A DNA stretch of 64,000 nt from Rhodocyclaceae bacterium UBA2346 (GCA_002344625.1 DDUE01000005.1:62408-126407); one strand, 5' to 3'; counted from the stretch's first letter, positions 18,850 through 28,276 are shown. Notes: generated from the sequence alone by a model not told the origin. Program-made: numbers and translations.

Positions 18850-20337
18850 ATGTTCGAATCGGTTGAGATCGGCCACCGGACCTCCAAGGAAGATTTCGAG
18901 AAGTTCGAGCCGCAGTTGCGCGCGGATCTGCTGGATGCTCAGTTCGATCTGCGTGATCAGGCGCCGTTTGCGGTGGTGATCCTGATCAACGGCGTGGATG
19001 GCGCGGGCAAGGGCGAAACCGTGAATCTGCTCAACGAGTGGATGGACCCACGCCACATCGAAACCCAGGCTTTCGATTCGCCGACCTCGGAGGAGGCCGA
19101 GCGACCCTATATGTGGCGCTTCTGGCGCACGCTGCCGCCCAAGGGCAAGATCGGTGTGATGTTCGGCAACTGGTACACCGATCCGATCCAGGAGCGGGTC
19201 GAGAAGCTCACCAAGAAGGCGGAACTCGACCAGCATCTCGACGACATCGTGCGTTTCGAAAGCATGCTGGTCAGAGAGGGCGTGCTGTTGTTGAAACTGT
19301 GGTTTCATCTGCCCAAGGCGGGGCAGAAGGCCCGCCTCGAAGCGCTCGAAAAGGATCCGCGCACGCGTTGGCGGGTAACCGAGCTCGACTGGCACTATTT
19401 CAAGCTTTACGACCGCTATCGCGAGGTGGCGGAGCATGTCTTGCGGCGCACCAGTACCGGCGAGGCGCCGTGGCAACTCGTCGACGGCTCGGACCCGCGC
19501 TATCGCGCCGTGTTCGTCGGGCGGGCCTTGCTCGATGCGCTGCGCCGACGCCTCGACGCGGCGAATCAGCATTGGGCGCCGCGCCAGACCGCGCCCGCGC
19601 TGCCACCGGTGCTGGACGGGCAAAACCTGCTCAATACCCTGGTTCTCGATCAGCCCATGACCAAGAAGGACTACAACCTTCAGCTCGAGGAACTGCAGGG
19701 CAGGCTGGCGCTGCTGGTGCGCAACAAGGCATTTGCGGCGCGGTCGCTGGTACTGGTGTTCGAAGGCCACGATGCGGCTGGCAAGGGTGGTGCGATCAGG
19801 CGCGTCACGGCCGCGCTCGATGCCCGCCGCTACCGCATCGTGCCCATTGCCGCGCCGACGGACGAAGAGTTGGCAAAGCCTTATCTGTGGCGGTTCTGGC
19901 GCCAGTTGCCGCGGCGGGGCAGGGTGTTGATCTTCGATCGCTCGTGGTATGGGCGGGTGCTGGTCGAGCGGGTCGAGGGTTATTGTTCCGACGCCGACTG
20001 GATGCGCGCCTATTCCGAGATCAACGATTTCGAGGACGAAATCATCGCGGCCGGCGGGATCGTGGTGAAACTCTGGCTCGCGATCAGTGCCGACGTGCAG
20101 CTCGAGCGCTTCAAGGAGCGCGAGGCCGAGCCCCACAAGCGCTTCAAGATCACCGACGACGACTGGCGCAATCGCGGCAAGTGGGCCGAGTACGAACGCG
20201 CGGTGTGTGACATGATCGACCGCACCAGCACCGAGAACGCGGCATGGACTCTGGTCGAGGCCAACAACAAGTACCACGCGCGGATAAAGATACTGCGTAC
20301 GTTGTGTGATCGGGTTGAGGCCGCGCTAAAAAGTTAA
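18850..20337 (+). CDS. pap: Polyphosphate:AMP phosphotransferase (two-domain PPK2)
   Basis: Transfers phosphate from polyphosphate to AMP, making ADP. The 495-residue protein carries two tandem PPK2 domains, each with a P-loop: GVDGAGKGE (about residues 47-55) and GHDAAGKGG (about 305-313), and each with a YMWRFWR or YLWRFWR lid motif. This tandem form is the class II (Pap) type. I start at ATG 18850 (MFESVEIGH), nine bases after GGGGAG and as in homologues; the in-frame ATG 18841 overlaps the rsmE stop but sits directly on the ribosome-binding site. It suggests polyphosphate storage, and phoU at 24588 is a thematic but separate neighbour. Confidence 0.93.
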   Translation: MFESVEIGHRTSKEDFEKFEPQLRADLLDAQFDLRDQAPFAVVILINGVDGAGKGETVNLLNEWMDPRHIETQAFDSPTSEEAERPYMWRFWRTLPPKGKIGVMFGNWYTDPIQERVEKLTKKAELDQHLDDIVRFESMLVREGVLLLKLWFHLPKAGQKARLEALEKDPRTRWRVTELDWHYFKLYDRYREVAEHVLRRTSTGEAPWQLVDGSDPRYRAVFVGRALLDALRRRLDAANQHWAPRQTAPALPPVLDGQNLLNTLVLDQPMTKKDYNLQLEELQGRLALLVRNKAFAARSLVLVFEGHDAAGKGGAIRRVTAALDARRYRIVPIAAPTDEELAKPYLWRFWRQLPRRGRVLIFDRSWYGRVLVERVEGYCSDADWMRAYSEINDFEDEIIAAGGIVVKLWLAISADVQLERFKEREAEPHKRFKITDDDWRNRGKWAEYERAVCDMIDRTSTENAAWTLVEANNKYHARIKILRTLCDRVEAALKS

Positions 20338-20465
20338 TGTTGCGCTGCGGTAGCGGCCTGTAACGCCGAGGAAGAGCCTGGCGGGCGGTTCCGATACAAT
20401 GTCGTCCTGACAGCCCCGATCGATCCGCATCCGGGGCGCGGATCCTAAACGCCACGGGTACCTGC

Positions 20466-21827
20466 TTGACCAGCGACACCAGACCTCCCAGTTCGGCCCA
20501 TGACGCCGCGAACGACACCAGCCAGTTCCAGTTCGTTTCCTGGGTGCGGGGTGCCGCGCCCTACATTCATGCGTTTCGCGGACGTACCTTCGTCATCGGA
20601 TTCGGTGGCGAGGTCATGGAAGGGCCGCGCGCCCAGAGCCTCGCTTACGACTGCAACCTGTTGGCGGCGCTGGGCATTCGTCTCGTGCTGGTGCATGGTG
20701 CGCGCCCGCAGATCGAGTCCGAAATGGCCCGGCGTGGCCTCGAGCCGCGCTATCACCACGGACTGCGCGTGACCGACGCCGCCGCGCTGGAGTGCGTCAA
20801 GGCCGCGATGGCGGTGACCAGGCTGGAGCTCGAGGCGCTGCTCTCGCAAGGTTTGCCGAACACCCCGATGGCGGGTAGCTACATGCGGGTGACGAGCGGC
20901 AACTTCATCACGGCCCGCCCGGTCGGGGTGGTGGAGGGCATCGACTACCAGTACACCGGCGCCGTGCGCAAGATCATTGCCGACGAGATCAATGCCGACC
21001 TCGATCAGCAGAACGTGGTGCTGATCACGCCGCTGGGCGTGTCGCCGGCCGGTGAGATCTTCAACCTGAGCATGGAGGACGTCGCCGAGGCCGTTGCGGT
21101 TGCGCTCAAGGCCGAGAAGCTGATCTATCTGTGCGACGCCCCGGGGCTGCTCGATGGTGAGGGGCGGCTGATCGACTCGGTCACCGCCGATGAGGCGCAG
21201 CGCATGCTGCTCGCCGAAGAAGGCCTGACCGAGGATCTCGACCTGTACCTGCCGCGCGCGATCAGCGCGGTGCGCAGGGGGGTGGCGCGCGCGCACCTGA
21301 TCGACCATGACAAGGATGGGGGGCTGCTGCTCGAGTTCTTTACCCATGCCGGTGTGGGCACGGTGGTTTCGCGCGACCCGCTGTTTCGCCTGCGCGAGGC
21401 GACGATCGACGACGTCGGTGCATTGGTGGCGCTGATCACGCCCATGGAGGCCGATGGTAGCCTGGTCAGACGTGGGCGCGAGCTGCTCGAGCAGGAGATA
21501 GAGCGTTTCACGCTGGTCGAACATGATGGCGTACTGGTCGGCTGTGCGGCGTTGTACCCGTTCAGCGACGAGCGGGCAGCTGAGCTCGCCTGCCTTGCCG
21601 TCACGCCCGAGTATCGCCGCTCGGGTCTGGGTGACCAGCTGTTGCGCCGGCTCGAGCGGCGTGCCCGCTCGCTGCGGTTCGAGCGCCTGTTCGTCCTCAC
21701 GACGCGGACCGCCCATTGGTTTCGCGAGCGCGGGTTCATGGAGACCGATCCAGATTCCTTGCCGCGCCAGAAGCGCGAACTCTACAACTATCAGCGTCGT
21801 TCGAAGGTATTCGTCAAGATCCTATGA
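20466..21827 (+). CDS. argA: N-acetylglutamate synthase
   Basis: First step of arginine synthesis: acetyl-CoA plus glutamate gives N-acetylglutamate. The 453-residue protein has an N-terminal amino-acid-kinase fold (about 30-290, with FVIGFGGEVMEG and VLVHGARPQIE) and a C-terminal GNAT acetyltransferase domain (about 305-450, with CLAVTPEYRRSGLGDQLL). The kinase-like half normally binds arginine for feedback control. The best start is TTG 20466, because the conserved WVRGAAPYIHAF region begins about 25 residues later; no strong ribosome-binding site is visible. Its stop overlaps the start of a diguanylate cyclase gene by four bases (ATGA). Confidence 0.93.
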   Translation: MTSDTRPPSSAHDAANDTSQFQFVSWVRGAAPYIHAFRGRTFVIGFGGEVMEGPRAQSLAYDCNLLAALGIRLVLVHGARPQIESEMARRGLEPRYHHGLRVTDAAALECVKAAMAVTRLELEALLSQGLPNTPMAGSYMRVTSGNFITARPVGVVEGIDYQYTGAVRKIIADEINADLDQQNVVLITPLGVSPAGEIFNLSMEDVAEAVAVALKAEKLIYLCDAPGLLDGEGRLIDSVTADEAQRMLLAEEGLTEDLDLYLPRAISAVRRGVARAHLIDHDKDGGLLLEFFTHAGVGTVVSRDPLFRLREATIDDVGALVALITPMEADGSLVRRGRELLEQEIERFTLVEHDGVLVGCAALYPFSDERAAELACLAVTPEYRRSGLGDQLLRRLERRARSLRFERLFVLTTRTAHWFRERGFMETDPDSLPRQKRELYNYQRRSKVFVKIL

Positions 21828-23593
21828 CTTCCGACTCTCCGATGCGGAGGCACGACCAGGATGCGCAGGCGCACCACGCCGCCGCGCCGCCGCCTGACGG
21901 CAGTGCCGCGGTGGCGGGAGCCTTCGGCGTCGTCGCGGCGGGGGGGGCTGGTCTCGTCCTCGCCCTGCATCTCGCCGCGGATGACTGGTGGCTCACCAGT
22001 GCTGCGCTGCTGGCGGCCGCGGCCGTGTCGGGGGCGCTCGCCTATCGGCACATCGCCGCACGCTGTCATGTGCGCGAGCTCTATCGTTTGCAGGTCTGCA
22101 AGCACATACAACTGCTCGATGATGCGAATGCGCTGCCGAGCGGGCGCGCGTTCGCCCCTGAATCCGCTTCGCGCGAAATGTTCGAGCGTATCGAAGCGGC
22201 CGCCCGGCAGCTGAGACTGTTGCGCGAGATCGAGGAGGGGGTGCACGGCCTCGAAGCCCTCTTCGATCCGGCCGGCCGGCTGCTCTGGATCAGCCCGTCG
22301 GTCGAGCGCTTGACCGGTTATTCTCCAGCAGACTGCCTGGCCACGGACGCGCCTGTCGATTTTGTCGTGCATGAGTCCGATCGTGCCTATTGCCGAAAGA
22401 TGGCCGCGCAGATAGCGGCTGGCAGCCGTGCCGAGGATTTCGAGATGCGCCTGGTGCGCCGCGACGGCCAGACCCGCTGGGTGGCGTGTCACCTGCGTCC
22501 GCTCGGCGGTGAAAACGGCGCGTTGCGCGGCCTGCGGCTCTCGGCCGAAGATATCCATGCGCGCAAGGAAACCGAGTACAAGCTTCTTGAAACGGTTGCC
22601 GAGTTGCGTCGTTCGCAAGCGCTGCGCGAACACTATCTGTCGCGCAGCAGGGACGAACGGATGCGCCTGACCGCGTTGCTGAACGTCATTCGGCTGGGCA
22701 TCCTGTTCATGGATCGCGATCATCGCGTGCTCTACTACAACCGGGCGATGCTCGAGATGTGGGGGTTCCAGCCGGAAGAGAACCTGATCGGGGTGCGCGA
22801 TGTCGTGCTGCACAGCCGCATGGCCCACCTCCCGGTCGATCCGGAAGCCTTTCTGGCCCATGTGCAGGAGCGGTTGGGCCAGCGCGACAACCACAAGACC
22901 GGCGAAATTCCGCTCAGGGATGGGCGCATCCTCACTGACGCGAGCGCGTTGGTCGAAGGCGGGCCGGATGGCGCCGATATCGGCCGAGTGTGGATTTACG
23001 AGGACGTGACCCAGGCGCGCCTGACGGCCCAGCGACTGGTCCAGATGGCCGAGCGCGATCCGTTGACCGACTTGTTCAACCGGCGCCGCTTTCACGAAGA
23101 GCTGGATCGGGCGCTGGCCAATGCGCGGCGCAAGTCTGGCAGAACCGGCTTGGTCATGATCGATCTGGACGGCTTCAAGCCGATCAACGACGAATACGGC
23201 CATCAGGCCGGTGACGAGGTGCTGGTCACGCTGGCACGAACGGTGGGTGCGCTGATCAGACGCGACGAGATGTTCTGCCGTCTGGGGGGCGATGAGTTCG
23301 CCGTGCTGGTCCCGGATACGGCGGCACAACCCTTGCAGGAGCTTGCGCGCCGAATCGTCGAGGCCATCGCGGGGCTGCGCTTCGAGTTCGGCGGGAATGC
23401 GGTCAGTCTCACGGCAAGCTTGGGAATTGCCGTCTTTCCCGAGCATGCGGCCAATGCGGAGCGTCTGATTGCAGTCGCCGACGAGGCCATGTACTTTTCC
23501 AAGGCCAGCGGTCGCAATCGCTGGTCGATCGCCGGCGAGGGCGCCGGTGGCCCGGTGGGGGCGGCGAGTCAAAACATACTTGAAAAGGAATAA
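21824..23593 (+). CDS. Membrane-bound PAS-PAS-GGDEF diguanylate cyclase
   Basis: Predicted to make cyclic di-GMP from two GTP. The 589-residue protein has two membrane segments (about residues 25-70), a PAS domain (about 125-240, with RLLWISPSVERLTGYS), a second PAS (about 285-400, with GILFMDRDHRVLYYN) and a C-terminal GGDEF domain (about 415-570) with an intact GGDEF in CRLGGDEFAVLV. The product-inhibition RxxD site before it reads RRDE, so feedback may be changed. ATG 21824 overlaps the argA stop, implying coupled translation. The signal sensed is unknown; PAS domains often bind haem, flavin or small molecules. Confidence 0.9.
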   Translation: MTSDSPMRRHDQDAQAHHAAAPPPDGSAAVAGAFGVVAAGGAGLVLALHLAADDWWLTSAALLAAAAVSGALAYRHIAARCHVRELYRLQVCKHIQLLDDANALPSGRAFAPESASREMFERIEAAARQLRLLREIEEGVHGLEALFDPAGRLLWISPSVERLTGYSPADCLATDAPVDFVVHESDRAYCRKMAAQIAAGSRAEDFEMRLVRRDGQTRWVACHLRPLGGENGALRGLRLSAEDIHARKETEYKLLETVAELRRSQALREHYLSRSRDERMRLTALLNVIRLGILFMDRDHRVLYYNRAMLEMWGFQPEENLIGVRDVVLHSRMAHLPVDPEAFLAHVQERLGQRDNHKTGEIPLRDGRILTDASALVEGGPDGADIGRVWIYEDVTQARLTAQRLVQMAERDPLTDLFNRRRFHEELDRALANARRKSGRTGLVMIDLDGFKPINDEYGHQAGDEVLVTLARTVGALIRRDEMFCRLGGDEFAVLVPDTAAQPLQELARRIVEAIAGLRFEFGGNAVSLTASLGIAVFPEHAANAERLIAVADEAMYFSKASGRNRWSIAGEGAGGPVGAASQNILEKE

Positions 23594-23596
23594 AGA

Positions 23597-23869
23597 ATGG
23601 CACGAATGGTCAACTGTGTGAAACTCGGGCGTGAGTCCGAAGGGCTCGATCTGCCGCCGGTGCCGGGCGCGCTGGGGAAGCGGATTTTCGAGAATGTGTC
23701 GAAGGAGGCGTGGCAGCAATGGGTCAAGTACCAGACTATGCTGATCAACGAGAATCGCCTCAATCTGATGGATGCGCGTGCGCGCAAGTATCTGTCCGAG
23801 CAGATGGAAAAGCATTTTTTCGGCGAGGGGGCCGATCAGGTCGGCGGCTATGTTCCGCCGGCTGCGTGA
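23597..23869 (+). CDS. yggX: Probable Fe(II)-trafficking / oxidative-damage protection protein
   Basis: A 90-residue YggX-family protein linked in enteric bacteria to protection of iron-sulfur clusters. It starts [18 protein letters not shown], with the conserved Cys7, and has the family block [19 protein letters not shown] (about residues 36-54). AAAAGGAATAAAGA precedes ATG 23597, a good ribosome-binding site. It starts three bases after the diguanylate cyclase stop and is followed directly by an unknown gene, so it probably belongs to a unit starting at argA. The assignment is secure; the biochemical role is known only in outline. Confidence 0.93.
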   Translation: MARMVNCVKLGRESEGLDLPPVPGALGKRIFENVSKEAWQQWVKYQTMLINENRLNLMDARARKYLSEQMEKHFFGEGADQVGGYVPPAA

Positions 23870-23902
23870 GTGGACCGGCCGGTCGTTCGCGGTCAGGGCG
23901 TC

Positions 23903-24475
23903 ATGAGTTCGGAGCAGCAAGCATCCGGACCGGCAAAGCGATGGCCCGACGTACCGGCATGCTATGGCTGGCTGTCGCTCGATCGGCGAGGCGTCTGGCG
24001 GCTGCAGGGTGAGCCGGTGGTCCATGCCGGGCTGAATGCCTTCATCGGCCAGAACTACCGGCGCGACGAATCGGGTTGCTGGGTGGTGCACAACGGGCCG
24101 CAAAAGGTGTTCGTCTCGCTCGATTATGCGCCGTGGGTGTTCCGGCTGATGCCGGACGGGACCTTGCTGACCCATACGGGGCTTGCTGCGGGTCGGCCGG
24201 AAAGCGCATACATCGACGAAGAAGGGGCGATGCTGTTTGTGACCCCGGTCGGGCCGGGTTTGCTCGATGATCGCGATCTCGCCCGCATGCTGGCCGATTG
24301 CGTGACCGCTTCAGGCGATGGGCTCGACGAACTTGTGCTCGAGCAGGCCATGGAAGGCCGTGTGGTGCTGTTCTGGAGAGGCGTGCAAATCGATACGCTA
24401 CGGCGCGAGACGGTCGCGGCGCGGTTCGATTTCGTCGCGAAACCACTGGCGCCGGATTCCGCCCTGCTGACGTGA
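23903..24475 (+). CDS. Unknown 190-residue protein after yggX
   Basis: A soluble-looking protein rich in beta-strand-like aromatic segments (GVWRLQGEPVVH, SGCWVVHNGPQKVFVSLD, APWVFRLMPDG). No signal peptide or membrane segment is visible. The layout loosely recalls DUF1285-type proteins, but I cannot name the family with confidence. The frame is open from GTG 23870, immediately after the yggX stop; I prefer ATG 23903, with CAGGGCG upstream. Its position suggests cotranscription with yggX. Third-position G/C bias and the lack of overlapping better frames support it as a real gene. Confidence 0.75.
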   Translation: MSSEQQASGPAKRWPDVPACYGWLSLDRRGVWRLQGEPVVHAGLNAFIGQNYRRDESGCWVVHNGPQKVFVSLDYAPWVFRLMPDGTLLTHTGLAAGRPESAYIDEEGAMLFVTPVGPGLLDDRDLARMLADCVTASGDGLDELVLEQAMEGRVVLFWRGVQIDTLRRETVAARFDFVAKPLAPDSALLT

Positions 24476-24500
24476 GACCTGGCACGAGGTGAGGCGTGCG

Positions 24501-24518
24501 GCGGGCCATGGGGCCCGC
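24501..24518. terminator. Hairpin between convergent gene ends
   Basis: A 7-bp perfect GC stem (24501-24507 with 24512-24518) and 4-base loop lie between the unknown gene and phoU, which converge. No T run on either side; a weak bidirectional terminator is possible. Confidence 0.35.
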
Positions 24519-24587
24519 GTCCCTGGCGCGGAAGTACGCTCCCGCCGGCGGATGACCGCCATGTGCGCGCGGGAGGCTGCCGTCGGG

Positions 24588-25298
24588 TCAGGCCTTGTTG
24601 ATCTGCTGTTCGAGCGCTTCGAGCGTCGAGTGACGGACATCCTTGCCCTTCACCATGAAAACCACGTACTCGGAGATGTTCGTCGCATGGTCGCCGATGC
24701 GCTCGATCGCCTTCGCAATGAACAGCACGTCGAGCGAACGGGTGATCAGCCGGGGGTCTTCCATCATGAAGGTCGCGAGCTGACGCAGGATGCCCTTGAA
24801 GATCGCGTCGACTTCCTTGTCCTTGCGCGCAATTTCCACGGTCCCGGACACGTCTTGCCGCGCGAACGCATCCATCGCACCGTTGAGCATGTCGATGGCC
24901 ATGTTCGCGACATAGCGCAGTTCGATCTTGGGTACGAATGCCGATTCGGCTTCGACGATGGGGCGCGATGCCTTGGCGATCTTCTTGGCCTCGTCGCCAA
25001 CCCGCTCCAGGTCCGTGACCATCTGCATCATCGTCATGACCAGACGCAAGTCGCTGGCTTGGGGGGCGTGGCGGGCGATGAGCTGGATACAACGCTCGTC
25101 CAGCTCCATTTCTTCCTGGTTGACCAGTTTGTCCCCCTGGATCACCTTTTCGATCAAGGCGATGTCGTTGCCGGTCAGTCCGTCCAGCGCGTCGGCAACC
25201 TGCCTGCGTACGTTCTCGGCCATGAGGAGGATGCGACGTCGAATCTCGTCCAGTTCGTCGTCGAACTTGGTGACAGTGTGCTTGTTCATCGTGATCAT
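24588..25298 (-). CDS. phoU: Phosphate-signalling protein PhoU
   Basis: Negative regulator of the PhoR-PhoB phosphate response that bridges the Pst transporter and PhoR at the membrane. The 236-residue protein is all-helical with two repeated three-helix bundles, each carrying the metal-binding E/DxxxD-type motif; FDDELDEIRRRILLMAENV starts the first. Start ATG 25298 or the in-frame ATG 25289 (MNKHTV) is possible; neither has a strong ribosome-binding site. It stands alone here without pst or phoBR genes. A degenerate Pho-box-like sequence lies just upstream (25323-25342). Confidence 0.93.
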   Translation of the reverse strand: MITMNKHTVTKFDDELDEIRRRILLMAENVRRQVADALDGLTGNDIALIEKVIQGDKLVNQEEMELDERCIQLIARHAPQASDLRLVMTMMQMVTDLERVGDEAKKIAKASRPIVEAESAFVPKIELRYVANMAIDMLNGAMDAFARQDVSGTVEIARKDKEVDAIFKGILRQLATFMMEDPRLITRSLDVLFIAKAIERIGDHATNISEYVVFMVKGKDVRHSTLEALEQQINKA

Positions 25299-25374
25299 TC
25301 GAAAGGACTCAGTTCGAGCAGACTAGCAGTTAAATGTGACAAATATGTTGCATGGCGCACCGGTGGTCTAGGGG

Positions 25375-26037
25375 TCAAGGGGGGCCTACCCGTTCGACCC
25401 CGGACGCGGTGGCGAGCAACAGGATGTCCGCTCCGCGACGGGCAAAGAGCCCGTTGCTGACCACGCCGACGATCTGGTTGAGCTCGGATTCGAGCGCATC
25501 CGGGTCGGTGATCCGCAGTCCGTGTACATCCAGGATCTGGTTGCCGTTGTCGGTCACGAAACCTTCGCGCAGGACCGGCTTGCCGCCCATTGCGTGAAGC
25601 GTGCGCTCGACATAGGCGCGTGCCATCGGGACGATCTCCACCGGCAGTGGAAAGGACCCGAGCGTATCGACGCGCTTGGTGGCGTCGCAGATGCAGATGA
25701 AGCGGGTGGCGACCGCAGCGACGATCTTCTCGCGCGTGAGCGCGCCGCCGCCGCCCTTGATCATGCTGAGCCCCCCGTCGATTTCGTCGGCACCGTCGAC
25801 ATAGATCGGCAGGTCGGTGATGTCGTTCAGGTCGAAGAGTGCGATGCCGTGTGCCGCAAGACGGCGTGAACTGGCTTCGGAGCTCGATACGGCGCCAGCG
25901 ATCCGGTCTTTGATCGCGGCCAGGCCGTCGATGAAGTGATTCACGGTCGAACCCGTGCCGACGCCGACGATGCTGCCTTCCTCCACGTATTCCAGCGCAG
26001 CATGTGCTGCGGCCTGCTTGAGTTCATCCTGGGTCAT
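25375..26037 (-). CDS. rpiA: Ribose-5-phosphate isomerase A
   Basis: Interconverts ribose 5-phosphate and ribulose 5-phosphate, feeding prk and the pentose-phosphate pathway. The 220-residue length is normal. Family motifs seen are [13 protein letters not shown] (about residues 24-36), VDGADEID (about 79-86) with the active-site acids, and [11 protein letters not shown] (about 92-102) with the catalytic Lys/Glu region. It lies between moeA (upstream, 29-base gap) and phoU (downstream) on the same strand. Confidence 0.96.
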   Translation of the reverse strand: MTQDELKQAAAHAALEYVEEGSIVGVGTGSTVNHFIDGLAAIKDRIAGAVSSSEASSRRLAAHGIALFDLNDITDLPIYVDGADEIDGGLSMIKGGGGALTREKIVAAVATRFICICDATKRVDTLGSFPLPVEIVPMARAYVERTLHAMGGKPVLREGFVTDNGNQILDVHGLRITDPDALESELNQIVGVVSNGLFARRGADILLLATASGVERVGPP

Positions 26038-26066
26038 GGTGTGCTGTTTCCTGCAGGTGTTGGCGG

Positions 26067-27299
26067 TCAGAAAAGACCGTCGAATGGTTGAACGGGTACG
26101 GTGGCGCCCGCGGCCACGTTGCCCTGATCTTCGGGGAGAACGATGAAACAGTTGGCGTCGGACATCGATTTGAGGGCACCCGAACCCTGGGCACCGGCCA
26201 CGCTCACCGTGCGCTCGGCGCCGGCACGGGCGAGGTGGCCGCGCAGGAACTCGCAGCGCCCCGGACGCTTCGCGACCGACGACGTGATGGTCGCGTCGAA
26301 CAGCACGCGCTCCGGCAGTGGAGAAACACCGGACAGCGTCAGCAGTGCATCCTTCACGAACTGGTAGAAAGTCACCATGACCGCGACCGGATTGCCCGGC
26401 AGACCGAAGATCCAGGCATTGCCGATACGGCCGAACGCCATCGGGCGGCCCGGCTTGATATCGATTTTCCAGAAAGCGACGTCGCCGAGCCGCGCCATCA
26501 GCGCGCGGATGAAGTCGGCTTCGCCGACCGATACGCCGCCGCTGGTGAGAATCGCATCGGCATTGGCGGAGGCATCGATGAATGCCTGTTCCAGCGCCGT
26601 CGGGTTGTCCTCGATGACGCCCATGTCGAGCAACTCGCAGCCGAGGAGCGTCAAGGCGCTGAAAAGCGTGTAACGGTTGCTGTCGTAAACTTGGCCCGGT
26701 CCGAGCCGTTGACCGATCGTTGCGATCTCGTCTCCGGTCGAGAAGAACGCCACCCGCAGTCGTCGCACGACGCTGACCTCGGGAATGCCGAGCGAGGCGA
26801 TCAAACCGATCTCTGCCGCGCCGCAGCGTTTGCCCGACGGGAGGGCGATGCTGCCCTGTGCGACGTCCTCCCCGGCGCGCCGCACGTTCTGCAACGGTTC
26901 CTGGTTTGCGGGAATGATTGCCGAGGCGCCTTCGGCACGTGCATGCTCCTGAATGACGATGGTGTCTGCCCCCTGGGGAATCTCGGCGCCGGTCATGATG
27001 CGTACGGCCTGGCCCGCACCGATCCGGCCTGAAAAGGGCCGGCCGGCGAAAGCGGTGCCCACGACCTGCAGGCGGGTCGTGCCGGCGGGCGCGAGATCGA
27101 CATGGCGTATCGCGTAGCCATCCATCGCGGCGTTGTCATGCGCCGGCACATTGCAGGGCGCGATCACCGGCTCGGCAAGCACGCGTGTGAGTGCGTCGCG
27201 AATCGAAACACGCTCCCGACCCGCAATCGCGGTGAGAGGCGCAAGTATGGCCTGCCGGGCCGCAGCCATGCCGAGGCTGGTTTGGGGGTTCTGAGTCAT
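26067..27299 (-). CDS. moeA: Molybdopterin molybdenumtransferase
   Basis: Inserts molybdate into adenylylated molybdopterin in molybdenum-cofactor synthesis. The 410-residue protein shows the MoeA order: N-terminal domain with [17 protein letters not shown], a beta-rich domain with [16 protein letters not shown], the MogA-like catalytic domain with [11 protein letters not shown] and [15 protein letters not shown] and [12 protein letters not shown], and the C-terminal barrel. I start at ATG 27299 ([10 protein letters not shown]); the frame stays open to 27659, but that part is not MoeA-like. moeB (40841) and mogA (51078) lie elsewhere in the window, and msrP at 52458 is a client enzyme. Confidence 0.95.
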   Translation of the reverse strand: MTQNPQTSLGMAAARQAILAPLTAIAGRERVSIRDALTRVLAEPVIAPCNVPAHDNAAMDGYAIRHVDLAPAGTTRLQVVGTAFAGRPFSGRIGAGQAVRIMTGAEIPQGADTIVIQEHARAEGASAIIPANQEPLQNVRRAGEDVAQGSIALPSGKRCGAAEIGLIASLGIPEVSVVRRLRVAFFSTGDEIATIGQRLGPGQVYDSNRYTLFSALTLLGCELLDMGVIEDNPTALEQAFIDASANADAILTSGGVSVGEADFIRALMARLGDVAFWKIDIKPGRPMAFGRIGNAWIFGLPGNPVAVMVTFYQFVKDALLTLSGVSPLPERVLFDATITSSVAKRPGRCEFLRGHLARAGAERTVSVAGAQGSGALKSMSDANCFIVLPEDQGNVAAGATVPVQPFDGLF

Positions 27300-27455
27300 C
27301 ACGATCGGGTCCTTCGGGGCTGTTCCGGCGACGACGGCCAAGTGCTGGCCGGGGCGCCGACCCGGAATTATCGCCGATCCGGCGTGCGCGCGTGAGTGCG
27401 ATGTCGCTGAATTCAGGGCAGAGCGCATGCCTGCGTCGCCCGGGGGCGCCGTACT

Positions 27456-27464
27456 TGATAGACT
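27456..27464 (+). promoter_or_regulatory. Extended -10 promoter close to the DUF455 start
   Basis: TGATAGACT fits a TGn extended -10 and ends only eight bases before ATG 27473. Transcription would begin at or within a couple of bases of the start codon. No -35 and no ribosome-binding site are seen. Confidence 0.35.
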
Positions 27465-27472
27465 CTGCAACC

Positions 27473-28276
27473 ATGATCGATTCCATTCACGATGCCGCAT
27501 TCGCGGCCCTGATGCTGGCCGCGCCGGCATCGAAGTGTGCCTTGGTGGCGCAGCTACAGACCGGGCTGGAAAGCGGTGATTATCGTACCTATCCGGGCGA
27601 GAACGATCCGGTTGCGATCGTACATCCAGGGCGGCCGGAGCGCCCCGAGCTGGTTTCACCCCAGGCGCTGGGGCAGCGCCGGGTCGGCAGCGCCCAAGGA
27701 CACGCCGCGCTCCTTCATGCGATCGCGCATATCGAATTCAACGCGATCAATCTCGCACTCGATTGCGTTCATCGCTTTCGTGCGTTTCCGGCAGCCTTTC
27801 ATTCAGGCTGGATCAAAGTGGCCGCCGACGAAGCCTTTCACTTCGGATTGCTTTGCGATCGGCTGCACAGCTTGGGTGCCGCCTACGGCGACTTCCCGGC
27901 GCACAACGGCTTGTGGGACATGGCTTGCCGTACCGCGCACGATCCGCTCGCGCGCATGGCGCTGGTGCCGCGTGTGCTCGAGGCGCGGGGGCTGGACGCG
28001 ACACCGCCGATCATCGAGAAGCTGCGCCGTATAGGCGATCAGGGCAGCATTGCGGTGCTGGAACGCATACTCGCGGACGAAGTGTCGCATGTCGCCCTGG
28101 GCGACCGTTGGTTCAAGCGGATCTGCATGGAGCGTCAGCTTGACCCGGAGGAGACTTATCTGGCGCTGATCGATGCGCTTGCGGTCGCGCGCCCGCATCC
28201 ACCGGTAAACGAGGCGGCGCGCCTTGCCGCCGGTTTCAGCGCCGACGAACTGGCATGGATGATGAACCGGCGCTGA
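27473..28276 (+). CDS. DUF455 ferritin-like protein
   Basis: A 267-residue helical protein of the DUF455 family, which has a ferritin-like four-helix fold expected to hold a di-iron centre. Metal-binding Glu/His motifs are visible: HIEFNAINLALD (about residues 84-95), DEAFHFGLL (about 118-126) and DEVSHVALGD (about 202-211). The biochemical role of the family is unknown; some ferritin-like relatives are hydroxylases such as MiaE. ATG 27473 has no ribosome-binding site; the frame continues upstream to 27392. It is divergent from moeA and convergent with the cytochrome c4 gene. Confidence 0.87.
   Translation: MIDSIHDAAFAALMLAAPASKCALVAQLQTGLESGDYRTYPGENDPVAIVHPGRPERPELVSPQALGQRRVGSAQGHAALLHAIAHIEFNAINLALDCVHRFRAFPAAFHSGWIKVAADEAFHFGLLCDRLHSLGAAYGDFPAHNGLWDMACRTAHDPLARMALVPRVLEARGLDATPPIIEKLRRIGDQGSIAVLERILADEVSHVALGDRWFKRICMERQLDPEETYLALIDALAVARPHPPVNEAARLAAGFSADELAWMMNRR

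Noticed and set aside
18577..20277. A 566-residue minus-strand frame opposite pap
   Set aside because: Mirror of the two PPK2 domains; composition is typical of antisense frames in GC-rich DNA.
21791..24175. A 794-residue minus-strand frame across the diguanylate cyclase, yggX and the unknown gene
   Set aside because: Covers three good plus-strand genes and has no recognisable domain.
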